This document shows positions 1 to 7,414 of a DNA stretch of 36,383 nucleotides, piece by piece. Made by a program: the position numbers and the translations under genes. This stretch comes from JBBQDZ01 sp038237515 (GTDB taxonomy: Bacteria; Actinomycetota; Thermoleophilia; Gaiellales; Gaiellaceae), in assembly GCA_038237515.1 (NCBI GenBank), contig JBBRYP010000049.1, positions 1-36,383 of the forward strand. The letters run 5' to 3'. A model generated the notes under the pieces. That model did not search any database. It was given only the letters and a program-made list of their open reading frames with translations, and was not told the origin of the DNA. Each line of letters begins with the position of its first letter. Positions within the stretch are counted from its first letter, which is position 1.

Positions 1-74
1 ACTTCGACCCGCTCCGAAACGAACCTGCGTTCCGCGAGCTCGTCGGCGAGCCCATCGCCCCGAGGACCGGATGA
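1..74 (+). CDS. C-terminal end of an unidentified protein (partial, 5' cut)
   Basis: The third reading frame is open from base 3 to a TGA at 72-74 and encodes 23 residues, FDPLRNEPAFRELVGEPIAP followed by RTG. The FDPLR-(N/D)-x-PAFREL pattern is what one sees at the extreme C-terminus of actinobacterial TPR-containing serine/threonine kinases, adenylate cyclases and TolB-like proteins, so the gene is probably the tail of such a regulatory protein. Only 23 residues are visible, so the family assignment is an inference from a short motif and the rest lies outside the window. Confidence 0.45.
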   Translation, partial: FDPLRNEPAFRELVGEPIAPRTG

Positions 75-237
75 GTACGCCGACCGCAATCCTCAACGAG
101 TTCTAACGGGTCCGCTTCCCAGACCACAGCATCACGACCTGCGCGAGCGTCCTGTCGCCGGAGAGCTCCGGCTTCTCCCGGAAAGTCCTTCCGTGCTAGC
201 GCGGCGAGGACTGTTGCGCGCGTTGCTGAAGTACCCG

Positions 238-605
238 TTAGCCTCGCACCAAACGCCGTACCTCAGGAGAATCCGCGAGACGGTAATGGCCATGGCGGGT
301 TCGGAGAAGAGCGGTCTTGGGCCTTTGGAGCGACTGAGGAGGTAGTCCGACACCGAGTGGCGCGATACCGGTCCGCCGAGGGCCGTTTCTACCTCGGTAT
401 GGATCGCCTTCGCGCGCATCTCGGAATCTGCGGCGACAAGAACGGCCACGACGGCGCTGCTGACGACTCCGTACCCACGGCGCCCCTCGGACCATCCCGC
501 ACCCGCCCCTTCCCGCCGCTGGCGTGGTTGGCGGCGGGGATGAGTCGTGAGACACTGGAGCAGGTCTCCGAAGGGGTGGTTTGAGAGTCTTCCTCTCAGG
601 ACCAT
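238..605 (-). pseudogene. frameshifted copy of a small winged-helix-like protein
   Basis: The reading frame starts at the ATG at 605-603 and runs leftward as a protein closely similar to the intact gene at 2212-2559. It shares the leader SNHPFGDLLQCLTT and the domain with KAIHxEVExxLGGPVSR, SVSDYL and, at the end, RTRHGHYR. The RTRHGHYR segment is in a different frame from the rest, so an indel has occurred at about 301-314. The shifted frame then closes at 238. The domain resembles the HARE-HTH type of winged helix (establishes DNA contacts in several nucleases and chromatin proteins); that link is inferred from pattern only. Without the shift the product would be about 115-120 residues. Either it is a decayed paralogue or a sequencing error produced the shift. 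Confidence 0.6.
542..604. repeat. 63-bp conserved leader repeat, copy 1
   Basis: These 63 bp match 2490-2552 with 5 mismatches by eye, and the similarity tails off leftward through a shared ttggcggcggg segment to about 527. On the minus strand it encodes the leader VLRGxLSNHPFGDLLQCLTT of both winged-helix-like genes. It can form a small hairpin with arms GTCTT and AGGAC; the other copy has GTCCT and AGGAC, so pairing is kept by a G-U pair. Conservation here is higher than in the rest of the two genes. Confidence 0.7.
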
Positions 606-819
606 TTTCCACGACGCAAAGGCGTCTTATTCAAACATTGGTTCTTCGTCTAGCGTTCCAACTACTCCGACTCCCAGCCTACGAGCCTTGGATGACGGGC
701 ACGCTGGTGTACGCCAAGCCGTTCTGGAGGCACGACGCCGTCGGGCTCCTCGTCCCAACGCCTGACCCGGTGCGAGCGCCCGGGGGTTTACAACGCCCGG
801 TGCGCGAGCGTTCGGGAAG

Positions 820-2016
820 TCACCCGAGCGGATGAGGTCGGTGCATCCTGGCGGCTCTAACGTTCAGTTCGACTCCGGCGCCGAGGATCGCGGCTAGGTG
901 CGCGGCCTGCTCCTCGAGCAAGTCGTGATCGGGTGGTTCGCCCTCGCCGAGCCAGGTCACGGTGAGCGTGCCCGCCTTGCGGGTCCAGGTTCCAGCTACT
1001 ACGCCGCTTGCGAGCACGAGATTCGCACCGCGCGTGACCGCCTGTCGATGTGCCGGCAGCACCACGTGGGTGTCTGCGGTGCCCGGTCCCATGACCCACG
1101 GGTCGGCGGCTGGTAATAGGCGAACCGTGGGGGTGACCGTGGTCGAAGCTACGGCATCAACGTCATCGGAGCAGACAAGGAGATCCTCACCGTCGACGTC
1201 GATCGTGACCAGGCGGTCTGACAGGTCGTCGAGCCAGCCGCGAAGCGCTTGCCGACTTGCGCTCAATCCCGCACCCAAGTAGTACTGAACCCCAGCGGCG
1301 GTCGTCGGACCGTACGTGCGGACGTATGCCTCGACGGCCATAGGACCGGCCTCGTCAACGCTCGGCAGCCCGGCCCAGCGCGCGACCCGGTGCAGGCTCT
1401 GAAGGGTCGCCTCACCGTCGCGGGCCGGCCCAAAGCATAGGTCGCCTTGCCACATCAGCGGCTTCAGAAGGGTGTCTGAACTGTTGGTCAGGCCGGCCGC
1501 GGCGGCGCGGAACCGGGGTCGGCGTCCGACCGCCATCCCCAGCTCCCGGCGCGTAAGCGGCTCGTCGGCCACGGCCTCTCGGACGGCCTGGCGAAATAAC
1601 GGCCAGTCAGCCGGTGTCAATCCGTAGGTCTCCTGCCAGCTGGGCAGCTCCCATTGGCGGCCGGACGCACGGAGGGCCAGGTAAATGCCGCCAGCTTCCG
1701 GTGTGAGCAGGTGGGTCGCGCCGCGGAACGCGTAGGTCTTGAAGACTTCGCCAGTGTCCAGCGCGCGGGCGATATCGCCAGACCGGGCGCCTGTGTGGCG
1801 GAGGCCGACCGTGAGCTCGGGCGTAGTGTCCGGATGGGCGGGAACGGCGCCGAGCCGGCCGACCACCTCGCCGACCGAGCCGATGCCGACAGGATCCAAC
1901 AGATGTCGACCCAGCCGCCACGCCAAAGCCTGTTCCCACGTCAACGCCATCAGGGCAGGGTAGTCGGCCTTGAGAAAGGCTCTCGCTCCCCCGACAAGCG
2001 TCGGAAGAACTCGCAC
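820..2016 (-). CDS. HTH_42 / AlkZ-like (DUF1006) winged-helix protein
   Basis: The 398-residue product has the layout of the HTH_42/YcaQ-AlkZ family, whose characterised members are DNA glycosylases that unhook crosslinks or excise alkylated bases. The family opening appears at residues 25-40 (LTWEQALAWRLGRHLL), followed by the characteristic YAFRGATHLL segment near residue 96 and the PTVRLLPAADPWVMG stretch in the C-terminal half. The ATG at 1950 (residue 23, MALTWEQ) fits the usual family start better than the one at 2016. The place where active members carry a Q-x-Q motif, just after the first helices, reads LGAVPAHP here (around residues 56-62), so glycosylase activity is doubtful. It lies between two related small genes on the same strand, in less GC-rich DNA than the later part of the window. 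Confidence 0.8.
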   Translation of the reverse strand: MRVLPTLVGGARAFLKADYPALMALTWEQALAWRLGRHLLDPVGIGSVGEVVGRLGAVPAHPDTTPELTVGLRHTGARSGDIARALDTGEVFKTYAFRGATHLLTPEAGGIYLALRASGRQWELPSWQETYGLTPADWPLFRQAVREAVADEPLTRRELGMAVGRRPRFRAAAAGLTNSSDTLLKPLMWQGDLCFGPARDGEATLQSLHRVARWAGLPSVDEAGPMAVEAYVRTYGPTTAAGVQYYLGAGLSASRQALRGWLDDLSDRLVTIDVDGEDLLVCSDDVDAVASTTVTPTVRLLPAADPWVMGPGTADTHVVLPAHRQAVTRGANLVLASGVVAGTWTRKAGTLTVTWLGEGEPPDHDLLEEQAAHLAAILGAGVELNVRAARMHRPHPLG

Positions 2017-2211
2017 TCAGTTCACTCCAGCGGTAGATAGAACCTCGAGGACGGCATCTCCGACAGATGCAAACTTTCGCCTGCCACGCGCCGGTGGCAG
2101 TCTGCGCTGCACCGGCATCAGCTGCCAATCGTGCGCGGTGAGCCGCTCGAGGTGATCTGTCACCTCAGAGTATGAAAGTGATGTCATCAGGTCTACCGGC
2201 AGAGCCGCCTT

Positions 2212-2559
2212 TCACACCTGGAGCAAGATGCGGTAGTGCCCGTGTCGGGTGCGCTCGAGCGGCGGGTTCGGGCTCCTCGCGCGCGTGACGAGGTAGTCGG
2301 AGACCGAGAACCGCGAGACCGGGCCACCAAGAAGACGCTCGACCTCTTCGTGGATGGCCTTGCCTCGCATCTCCTCACCCGACTCGGCTAGGACGGCCAG
2401 AACAGCTGCGCTGACCGTGCCGAAGGCCCGCCGACCGTCTGACCAGCCGGCCTTCTTTTTGGCTTGAGCACGGGCTTGGCGGCGGGAGCGAGTCGTGAGA
2501 CACTGGAGGAGGTCACCGAAGGGATGGTTTGAAAGTCCTCCTCTCAGGACCAAAGGCAT
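2212..2559 (-). CDS. small winged-helix-like DNA-binding protein (HARE-HTH-like)
   Basis: An intact 115-residue ORF if begun at the ATG at 2559; ATGs at 2571 and 2640 and a TTG at 2553, which aligns with the ATG of the copy at 605, are alternatives. Residues 5-24 are the leader LRGGLSNHPFGDLLQCLTT, followed by a basic linker and a domain of about 70 residues containing SAAVLAVLAESGEEMRGKAI, GGPVSRFSVSDYLVT and RTRHGHYRI. The domain pattern, with a helix pair followed by a short beta wing ending in GHYR, recalls HARE-HTH and related winged helices. I do not recognise a named family, so DNA binding is an inference. The gene forms a direct-repeat pair with 238-605 flanking an AlkZ-like gene, and its 5' end sits inside a strong palindrome. 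Confidence 0.55.
   Translation of the reverse strand: MPLVLRGGLSNHPFGDLLQCLTTRSRRQARAQAKKKAGWSDGRRAFGTVSAAVLAVLAESGEEMRGKAIHEEVERLLGGPVSRFSVSDYLVTRARSPNPPLERTRHGHYRILLQV
2490..2552. repeat. 63-bp conserved leader repeat, copy 2
   Basis: Second copy of the block at 542-604 (58 of 63 positions identical by eye), in the same orientation and at the 5' end of the paralogous gene. To the right of it the two loci diverge completely: this copy runs into the palindromic repeats at 2558-2773. Confidence 0.7.
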
Positions 2560-2582
2560 GGGGGAAACCATGTTTCCCCCAT
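2558..2582. repeat. perfect 11-bp inverted repeat with 3-nt loop
   Basis: Arms ATGGGGGAAAC (2558-2568) and GTTTCCCCCAT (2572-2582) pair perfectly around CAT. It overlaps the start region of the minus-strand winged-helix-like gene, so a transcript of that gene would carry a strong hairpin over its start codon. Confidence 0.85.
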
Positions 2583-2773
2583 GTGCCCCTTCTTCTTGTT
2601 GCCGTCTATGGCAACTGCGGTTTGGCCTCCCGGCCGGCAAGCCGGCCTCCGGGAGCGATGGGTTTGTGCAGAGAGAAGACCTGCGGTAGTTCGAGTCCGC
2701 TCGACCATAGGGATGGGGGACACCATGTTTCCTGCCGTTCCCATGTTGCCGATAGTGGCACTGCGATCTGGCC
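2558..2773. repeat. two diverged copies of a palindromic intergenic element
   Basis: Copy A (2558-2627) and copy B (2713-2773) share the order ATGGGGGA(A/C)ACCATGTTTCC, then TGTTGCCG, TGGCA, CTGCG and TGGCC. Between them is a GC-rich hairpin with arms GGCCGGC (2632-2638) and GCCGGCC (2641-2647). Short ORFs cross both copies on both strands but share no conserved frame. It looks like a REP-like dispersed element; whether it occurs elsewhere in the genome cannot be seen here. Confidence 0.6.
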
Positions 2774-2839
2774 GGAGGTGGCCCCAGTTGTTGACGTCTT
2801 CAACCCCGGTTCGCGTCGTGACCGCGAGAAGATGGCGCT

Positions 2840-3571
2840 TTAGCGCGTGATGGTTACCGGTACGCCCGGGCCGATGCGAGCTACAAGCCAGCGCATCGCG
2901 CTCGTGTCCAGGCGCACGCACCCGTGGGAGACCGCGGTGCCTAGCACGCCGCCGACGTTCATCAGCCCGTGCATGCCGATCTGGCCCGGGCCGCCGTCGA
3001 ACAACTGCAACACGTTCGAGCGGGCGCTCAAGGCGAGTGCGAAAGGCGTCCCTACTGCATCCGGCGGCAACTTGATCGTCTCCTCGACGAAGAACTCGCC
3101 TCGTGGAGTCGGCGTCGAGGGCTTGCCGACGATGGCCTCGAAGACTCGCACGACGCGGCTTTCGCGGTAGACGCTCACCCGCCGGCCCGAGGTGGTGACG
3201 ACGATGTGCCAGGGCGTCGCCGAGGCAGCCGTCTCACGCTGTCTGATCCACCCCGTGCGTCCGTTCGGGCGCCCAGGGAGCCTGACGTGCAACCATCGCA
3301 GCCCGCCGCCGCCGGTTCTGTGCCCGAGGACCGGAAGTACGGTCTGCTCGCCCGTGATCGGCCGCCGAGCCGGTACCAGTCCGAGGGACGCCGAACGCCC
3401 ATCGGGACGCGAGAACGTTCGGTGGGACCTGAGGAGTGTTGTCAGGTTCTGGGTCGGTTTCACGACAGCGGGGCGGGTGCTTGGCGCTGCCGACCCGGTC
3501 CATGTCGCGGCGAGCAGCACGAGCGCCGTCGACAAGACGAGCCGACCCCGATGGAACTTGATGACCAACAT
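2840..3571 (-). CDS. L,D-transpeptidase (YkuD domain), secreted
   Basis: Crosslinks peptidoglycan between meso-diaminopimelate residues, or attaches proteins to it, outside the membrane. The C-terminal YkuD domain shows the catalytic signature HGLMNVGG...SHGCVRLD, with the nucleophilic Cys near residue 218 and the conserved His near 201. I choose the ATG at 3571, giving 243 residues, because it is followed at once by a basic stretch and a hydrophobic signal (LVLSTALVLLAATWTGSA); the frame also extends upstream to 3676. Residues 40-115 are a basic, SH3-like linker (RTGWIRQRE). It lies 101 bp downstream of the ice-binding gene on the same strand, so both may be cell-surface functions read together. 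Confidence 0.9.
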   Translation of the reverse strand: MLVIKFHRGRLVLSTALVLLAATWTGSAAPSTRPAVVKPTQNLTTLLRSHRTFSRPDGRSASLGLVPARRPITGEQTVLPVLGHRTGGGGLRWLHVRLPGRPNGRTGWIRQRETAASATPWHIVVTTSGRRVSVYRESRVVRVFEAIVGKPSTPTPRGEFFVEETIKLPPDAVGTPFALALSARSNVLQLFDGGPGQIGMHGLMNVGGVLGTAVSHGCVRLDTSAMRWLVARIGPGVPVTITR

Positions 3572-3672
3572 CCCGCTCTCGGCTGACCTGGGCGACAGAC
3601 GGGCCGAGCGGACGGCTGACGCCGCCCGCTCGGGGACCCTGCTTCCGATCGACTCCGGGTGCACCGGAGGCC

Positions 3673-4995
3673 TCACCCCGTGAGCCCCAGGTGGTGGAGG
3701 GGGGCCCTCGGCTTGCTGGGAACGGGCGTCGCTTTCGGCTTCGCGGGCTTGGCCTTCGACTTGGGCTTCAGCTCGGCCTTCGGCGCCGCGGGCTTGGCGT
3801 TCGGCTTGGCCGCCGACGTCACGGGTTTGGCGTTTGTCTTCGCCTTCGTCTTCGCCTTCGTCTTCGCCTTCGGCTTCACGGCACTGGCCTTCGGCTTGAC
3901 ATTCGGCTTGGCCTTCGGCTTCGCGGGCTTAGCCTTCGGCTTGGGCTTCAGCTTCGCCGGCGGAGGCGTGATTGTCGGGGGCGGAGACGTTGTGGTCGGG
4001 GGCGGGGACGTGGTCGTCGGAGGCGGTGGGGGAGGCGGCGACGTGGTGGTAGGAGGCGGCGACGTGGTGGTAGGGGGCGGCGGAGGAGGCGGGGACGTAG
4101 TCGTCGGAGGCGGCGGCGGCGGAGGCGGCGGCGGCGACGTGGTCGTCGGAGGCGGCGGGGGAGGAGGCGGCGGGGCCGTGGTGGTCGAAGGCGGCGGAGG
4201 AGGCGATGTCGCGCAGGCCGGCTTGTTGACCGTGTCGTGGATGAAGGTCACGTCGGCGTTCCGGGCCAAGACCCTTCCCTCGACGGTGATGTTCTCCGTC
4301 AGGGTGATCTGGGTCAGGGCGAGGATCGTCCCGGTGAAGGTCTTGTCCGTGTTCTTCAGAAAGGCGGAATTGACCTTCCAGAAGACGTTGCACGGCTGAG
4401 CGCCGTTCGTGTAGATCACCGAGGAGGTCGGATCGACCGTCAGGTCGCCGCTGCTCGCGGCCTGAAAGATGAAGACGGAGCTCGGGTCGCCGCCCCCGTC
4501 GAGCGTGAGCGCGATGGGGCCGCTGATCAGGATGCCGGAGGTGGAGTTGTAGACGCCGGGAACGAGTGTCTTGCCGGCCAGATTGACGCCGGTGATCGAG
4601 GGCTGGCTCGGCGCCTGCGCCTCGGCGAAGTTGTAGGCGGTGAGAAGGCTGGCCTGGGCATTCGCAAGTTCAGGCGAGCCGGCGCCGTAGGCGGCGAATC
4701 CTGGGTGGGTCACCCCTGGGTCGATCGAGGTCGACGAGCCGACGTTGCCGTTGACAACGCTGTTTGCACCGGCATTGGTCATGGCGGTGAAGGAGAGGGC
4801 GCCGAAGGAGTCGGCGTTTCCGAGGTCGACGGTCGGCTGTGCAGAGACTGCGGAGACAGCGCTGCCTGCAAGCCCCGCGAACGACAGCGCGAATCCTGCG
4901 CATGCGACGGTCGCTAACGCGGCGAACAAGAGCCCGATGGACTTGACAGCTGAACGCGCGCCGGTCCTCCCATCGTGGTGCGTGAAGAGCTTCAT
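3673..4995 (-). CDS. ice-binding-like (DUF3494) secreted protein with Pro/Thr and Lys/Ala/Pro tail
   Basis: The 440-residue product starts at the ATG at 4995, supported by an AAAGGA ribosome site (5001-5006). Residues 1-52 are a long signal peptide. Residues about 55-260 form the DUF3494 ice-binding beta-helix domain, with the typical NADSFGALS, VNGNVGSS, GVYNSTSGI and FWKVNSAF segments and TGTILALTQITL. Residues 262-347 are proline runs broken by TTT and TTTS blocks, a wall-spanning type of linker. The last 93 residues are Lys/Ala/Pro repeats resembling histone H1 tails, ending in PLHHLGLTG without a sortase motif and membrane anchor. DUF3494 proteins bind ice or act as adhesins; which applies here cannot be read from sequence. 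The basic tail probably binds wall polyanions or DNA (inference). Confidence 0.87.
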   Translation of the reverse strand: MKLFTHHDGRTGARSAVKSIGLLFAALATVACAGFALSFAGLAGSAVSAVSAQPTVDLGNADSFGALSFTAMTNAGANSVVNGNVGSSTSIDPGVTHPGFAAYGAGSPELANAQASLLTAYNFAEAQAPSQPSITGVNLAGKTLVPGVYNSTSGILISGPIALTLDGGGDPSSVFIFQAASSGDLTVDPTSSVIYTNGAQPCNVFWKVNSAFLKNTDKTFTGTILALTQITLTENITVEGRVLARNADVTFIHDTVNKPACATSPPPPPSTTTAPPPPPPPPPTTTSPPPPPPPPPPTTTSPPPPPPPTTTSPPPTTTSPPPPPPPTTTSPPPTTTSPPPTITPPPAKLKPKPKAKPAKPKAKPNVKPKASAVKPKAKTKAKTKAKTNAKPVTSAAKPNAKPAAPKAELKPKSKAKPAKPKATPVPSKPRAPLHHLGLTG

Positions 4996-5371
4996 CTCGA
5001 TCCTTTCCTTGGTCTGGGCTTCATCGCCGACAAGGACGTTGGGTTGAAGCTCTCCGGCCCACGTTGTGCTCGAGGGCGGATCCGTCACGAGCCCGCTAGG
5101 TTGTCGGAGCCCGCGAGAGCGCTGCACGGAGGCGGCCTGCCGCGACTCCGTATGAGCATTCCTCGGCACATGTTCGCGTGGGCGGTAGCGCACGTTCGAG
5201 TGTCCTTCGATTGCACGCGCACACACCGCCGCGGCCGGGGCTCGGCCGACGGTGCTGTCCGGCCACGCCGAGCGCCTCTCCTCGCCAGTGCCCTCGATCG
5301 GAAACGACCCAGAGCCTGTTCCGTCTCGATCGGAATCGCGGAGGTGAGCGCATTGACCGATACGAAAGGGA
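4996..5371. other. divergent intergenic region
   Basis: 376 bp between the divergent ice-binding and metallopeptidase genes. It must hold both promoters. I see the AAAGGA ribosome site at the left edge, a direct repeat of GAGCCCGC at 5089-5096 and 5107-5114 (18 bp apart, close to two helical turns, so a possible operator), and GAAAGGG next to the metallopeptidase start. No confident -10/-35 pair, RNA gene or ORF is visible. Confidence 0.4.
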
Positions 5372-7414
5372 ATGACAAGAACATTGCTCGTGCTCGTCGT
5401 CTCACTCTGCGCCACCCTTCTCCTGGGCGGCTCACAGGTGCTCCAGGCCCTGCAGGAGCAAACGGCGAGCGGCGACCGGCCAAGGATGATCCGAGCGGCC
5501 CGACCGCCCATCGTCGCCCTGTCTCCCGCAGCTGCCGCCGCAGCTGCCTCCTCGGCGGCGCGCGAGGCGAGTCAGCTCGTGCTCGGCCGCCAGGACGTGC
5601 CGGGCCTGAGGCCCGTACGGGCGAGCGTCGCCGGGGCGCTGCGTGCGGTCGCCGCGGCGACCGCGCCGGTCCGCCTGTTCGTGCCCGCCCGCCAGGCCCA
5701 GGCTTCCCGTTTCGCCGGGCCGGGCATCGAGGTATGGTCGCTCACCGATGGCGCCCGCAGCCCGGGAGCCGCTGCAAGCTCGCTACGGGGGCTCGTGAAC
5801 GCGGTGCGCCGGGCGGGTCTACGGCCCGCCCGCGTTTCGCTCGGCGAGCGGGGCTGGGTCGTGGGGCCCGCCCGAGGCCGGCACGAGGCGCTCGCGCTCT
5901 GGCGTCGCGGTGAGACGGTCGCGGCCGTTCTCGTCAATGCCCGAAGCGGCCGGGTCACGCTGCGAGGGCTCGCGCGCGACTACGCGGCTGTCCTCGACGA
6001 GCGCCTCCGCTACCTGCTCGGCCGCAGCGCCTGGCAGCGGGCGCTGGACGAGATTCAGCCTGACGGCACCGTTTCCCGGGCGACCTCCCAGAAGCTCTTC
6101 GCGCTCGCCTACACGCCGCTCCCCGGGACGAGGGCCCCGGCCGGGCCGCGCCGGCCGGACGGTGAGGGGACGCTCGCCGGCCGGCAGGTGATCCGGCTGT
6201 GGCCGACCCTGAGCGCGGGACAGCGCCTGGTCGTGCGGAAGGCGCTCGGCGTGACCGACATCCGCCTCGGCAAGCCTCGCCGGCCACGCCGGGTGGGCCG
6301 TACGACTGGCGACCCCACTTTCGGCGATCCCGGGTTCGCGGCAAGCGCCGACCTGACACGGGCTGCTCAGAAGTGGCGCGACCTCGAGCGCCGCCGGCTG
6401 GGGCTCTCCGAGGCAGACCTGAAGCTGAAGCTCGTCGTCGGCGAGACGACCGACGCGATCGCCAAATATGTCCTCGCTGACGCCCTTCCTCTCGACGAAT
6501 CGGGCACGGTGAGCGACACGGCGCCGTTCTGCCGGATCAGGGTGACGAAGCTCGGCCTCTCCGAGCTTGCCCCGCTGCGGCTGACGCTCGCGCACGAGGT
6601 GTTCCACTGCCTCCAGTACGACTTGATGACCCCGACGGGGGCGCTGGTCGTCAACCGACGTAACTGGCTGCTGGAGGGCACCGCCGACTGGGCCTCAATC
6701 GTTGTTACCAAGGCTGACTGGAAGGAGCGTGGCGCCTTCATCCAGGACTACCTCGACACCCCCTCGAAGGTGACGTTCGCGCGGACCTACGACGCGGCTG
6801 GCTTCTTCGGGGAGGCCGATCGAGTCACCGGCGCCCTCTGGGAGAACATGGTTCGCATCCTCAGGGCGCCGACGAGCGAGGGCAGCTTCGCGAACGCCGG
6901 CGGGGCTTCGCCCACGTTCCTGCACTCCTGGGCCCCGAGCACCTACAACATCGACCACCTCGGGCCCGACTTCGCCGCAACCAAGCCGATTCCGGTGCCG
7001 GCGACGGTCCGGCCTGCGATCGCGCCGATCTGGGTGCGGGGCGGCCCCGTCTCCGCCGCGCCGCACACCGTCGCCCGCTACTCGATCGATCGCATACGCG
7101 ACGCCGTCAAGGGACTCCCGATCCTCCGCATCCAGATCCACGGCGGCGCCCGCCTCGCCAACTCCGGGTCGATCGACACGACCGCCCTCGGCAATGCCTT
7201 CTTTTGCATGCAGAACGGGGAGGGCGCCTGCACGTGCCCGAAGCGGCACGAAAGAGAGCCGCCGCCGCCGCCGATGCTGGAGGCGCGGCTCACCGCTCTC
7301 GCGCTCTCCGGCGACTTCCAGGCGACCTCCGGCAGGGTCTCGGTCGAGTCGACCGACAGCTACTGCAGGACCCCAACTGGTCGCTCACGCTCGCCGACTT
7401 CTCACCCGGGATGA
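5372..7414 (+). CDS. secreted putative zinc metallopeptidase (gluzincin-like)
   Basis: A 680-residue protein with an N-terminal signal or anchor (residues 4-22, TLLVLVVSLCATLLLGG) and a long Ala/Arg-rich region up to about residue 330. The catalytic core reads LTLAHEVFHCLQYD, giving His408-Glu409-x-x-His412, followed 23 residues later by EGTADWAS with Glu435 as the likely third zinc ligand; this spacing is that of gluzincins. Cys residues near the end (CMQNGEGACTC) suggest disulphides in a secreted domain. I do not recognise a named family or substrate. The last 16 or so residues (RTPTGRSRSPTSHPG) are read out of frame from methyltransferase-like DNA, so the native C-terminus was probably altered by a rearrangement near 7365. 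GAAAGGG directly before the ATG is unusually close for a ribosome site. Confidence 0.75.
   Translation: MTRTLLVLVVSLCATLLLGGSQVLQALQEQTASGDRPRMIRAARPPIVALSPAAAAAAASSAAREASQLVLGRQDVPGLRPVRASVAGALRAVAAATAPVRLFVPARQAQASRFAGPGIEVWSLTDGARSPGAAASSLRGLVNAVRRAGLRPARVSLGERGWVVGPARGRHEALALWRRGETVAAVLVNARSGRVTLRGLARDYAAVLDERLRYLLGRSAWQRALDEIQPDGTVSRATSQKLFALAYTPLPGTRAPAGPRRPDGEGTLAGRQVIRLWPTLSAGQRLVVRKALGVTDIRLGKPRRPRRVGRTTGDPTFGDPGFAASADLTRAAQKWRDLERRRLGLSEADLKLKLVVGETTDAIAKYVLADALPLDESGTVSDTAPFCRIRVTKLGLSELAPLRLTLAHEVFHCLQYDLMTPTGALVVNRRNWLLEGTADWASIVVTKADWKERGAFIQDYLDTPSKVTFARTYDAAGFFGEADRVTGALWENMVRILRAPTSEGSFANAGGASPTFLHSWAPSTYNIDHLGPDFAATKPIPVPATVRPAIAPIWVRGGPVSAAPHTVARYSIDRIRDAVKGLPILRIQIHGGARLANSGSIDTTALGNAFFCMQNGEGACTCPKRHEREPPPPPMLEARLTALALSGDFQATSGRVSVESTDSYCRTPTGRSRSPTSHPG

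Noticed and set aside
606..819. Short plus-strand frames between the first repeat and the AlkZ-like gene
   Set aside because: They share no resemblance to any protein and overlap the leader repeat; I treat the gap as non-coding.
2640..2720. tRNA-like T-loop (TTCGAGTCC near 2690)
   Set aside because: The flanking bases do not pair as a 5-bp T stem and no acceptor or anticodon arm can be found around it.
2544..2921. 125-codon minus-strand ORF through the palindromic repeats
   Set aside because: It spans both copies of the repeat and overlaps the transpeptidase end; no domain or codon signal.
3838..3872. short tandem repeat CTTCGCCTT/CTTCGTCTT
   Set aside because: Explained by the Lys-Ala-Lys-Thr repeats in the tail of the same protein.
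3960..4200. CRISPR-like or tandem repeat of GGCGGAGGC-type units
   Set aside because: These are codons for proline runs and TTT/TTTS blocks in the ice-binding protein linker, irregular in length and without spacers.
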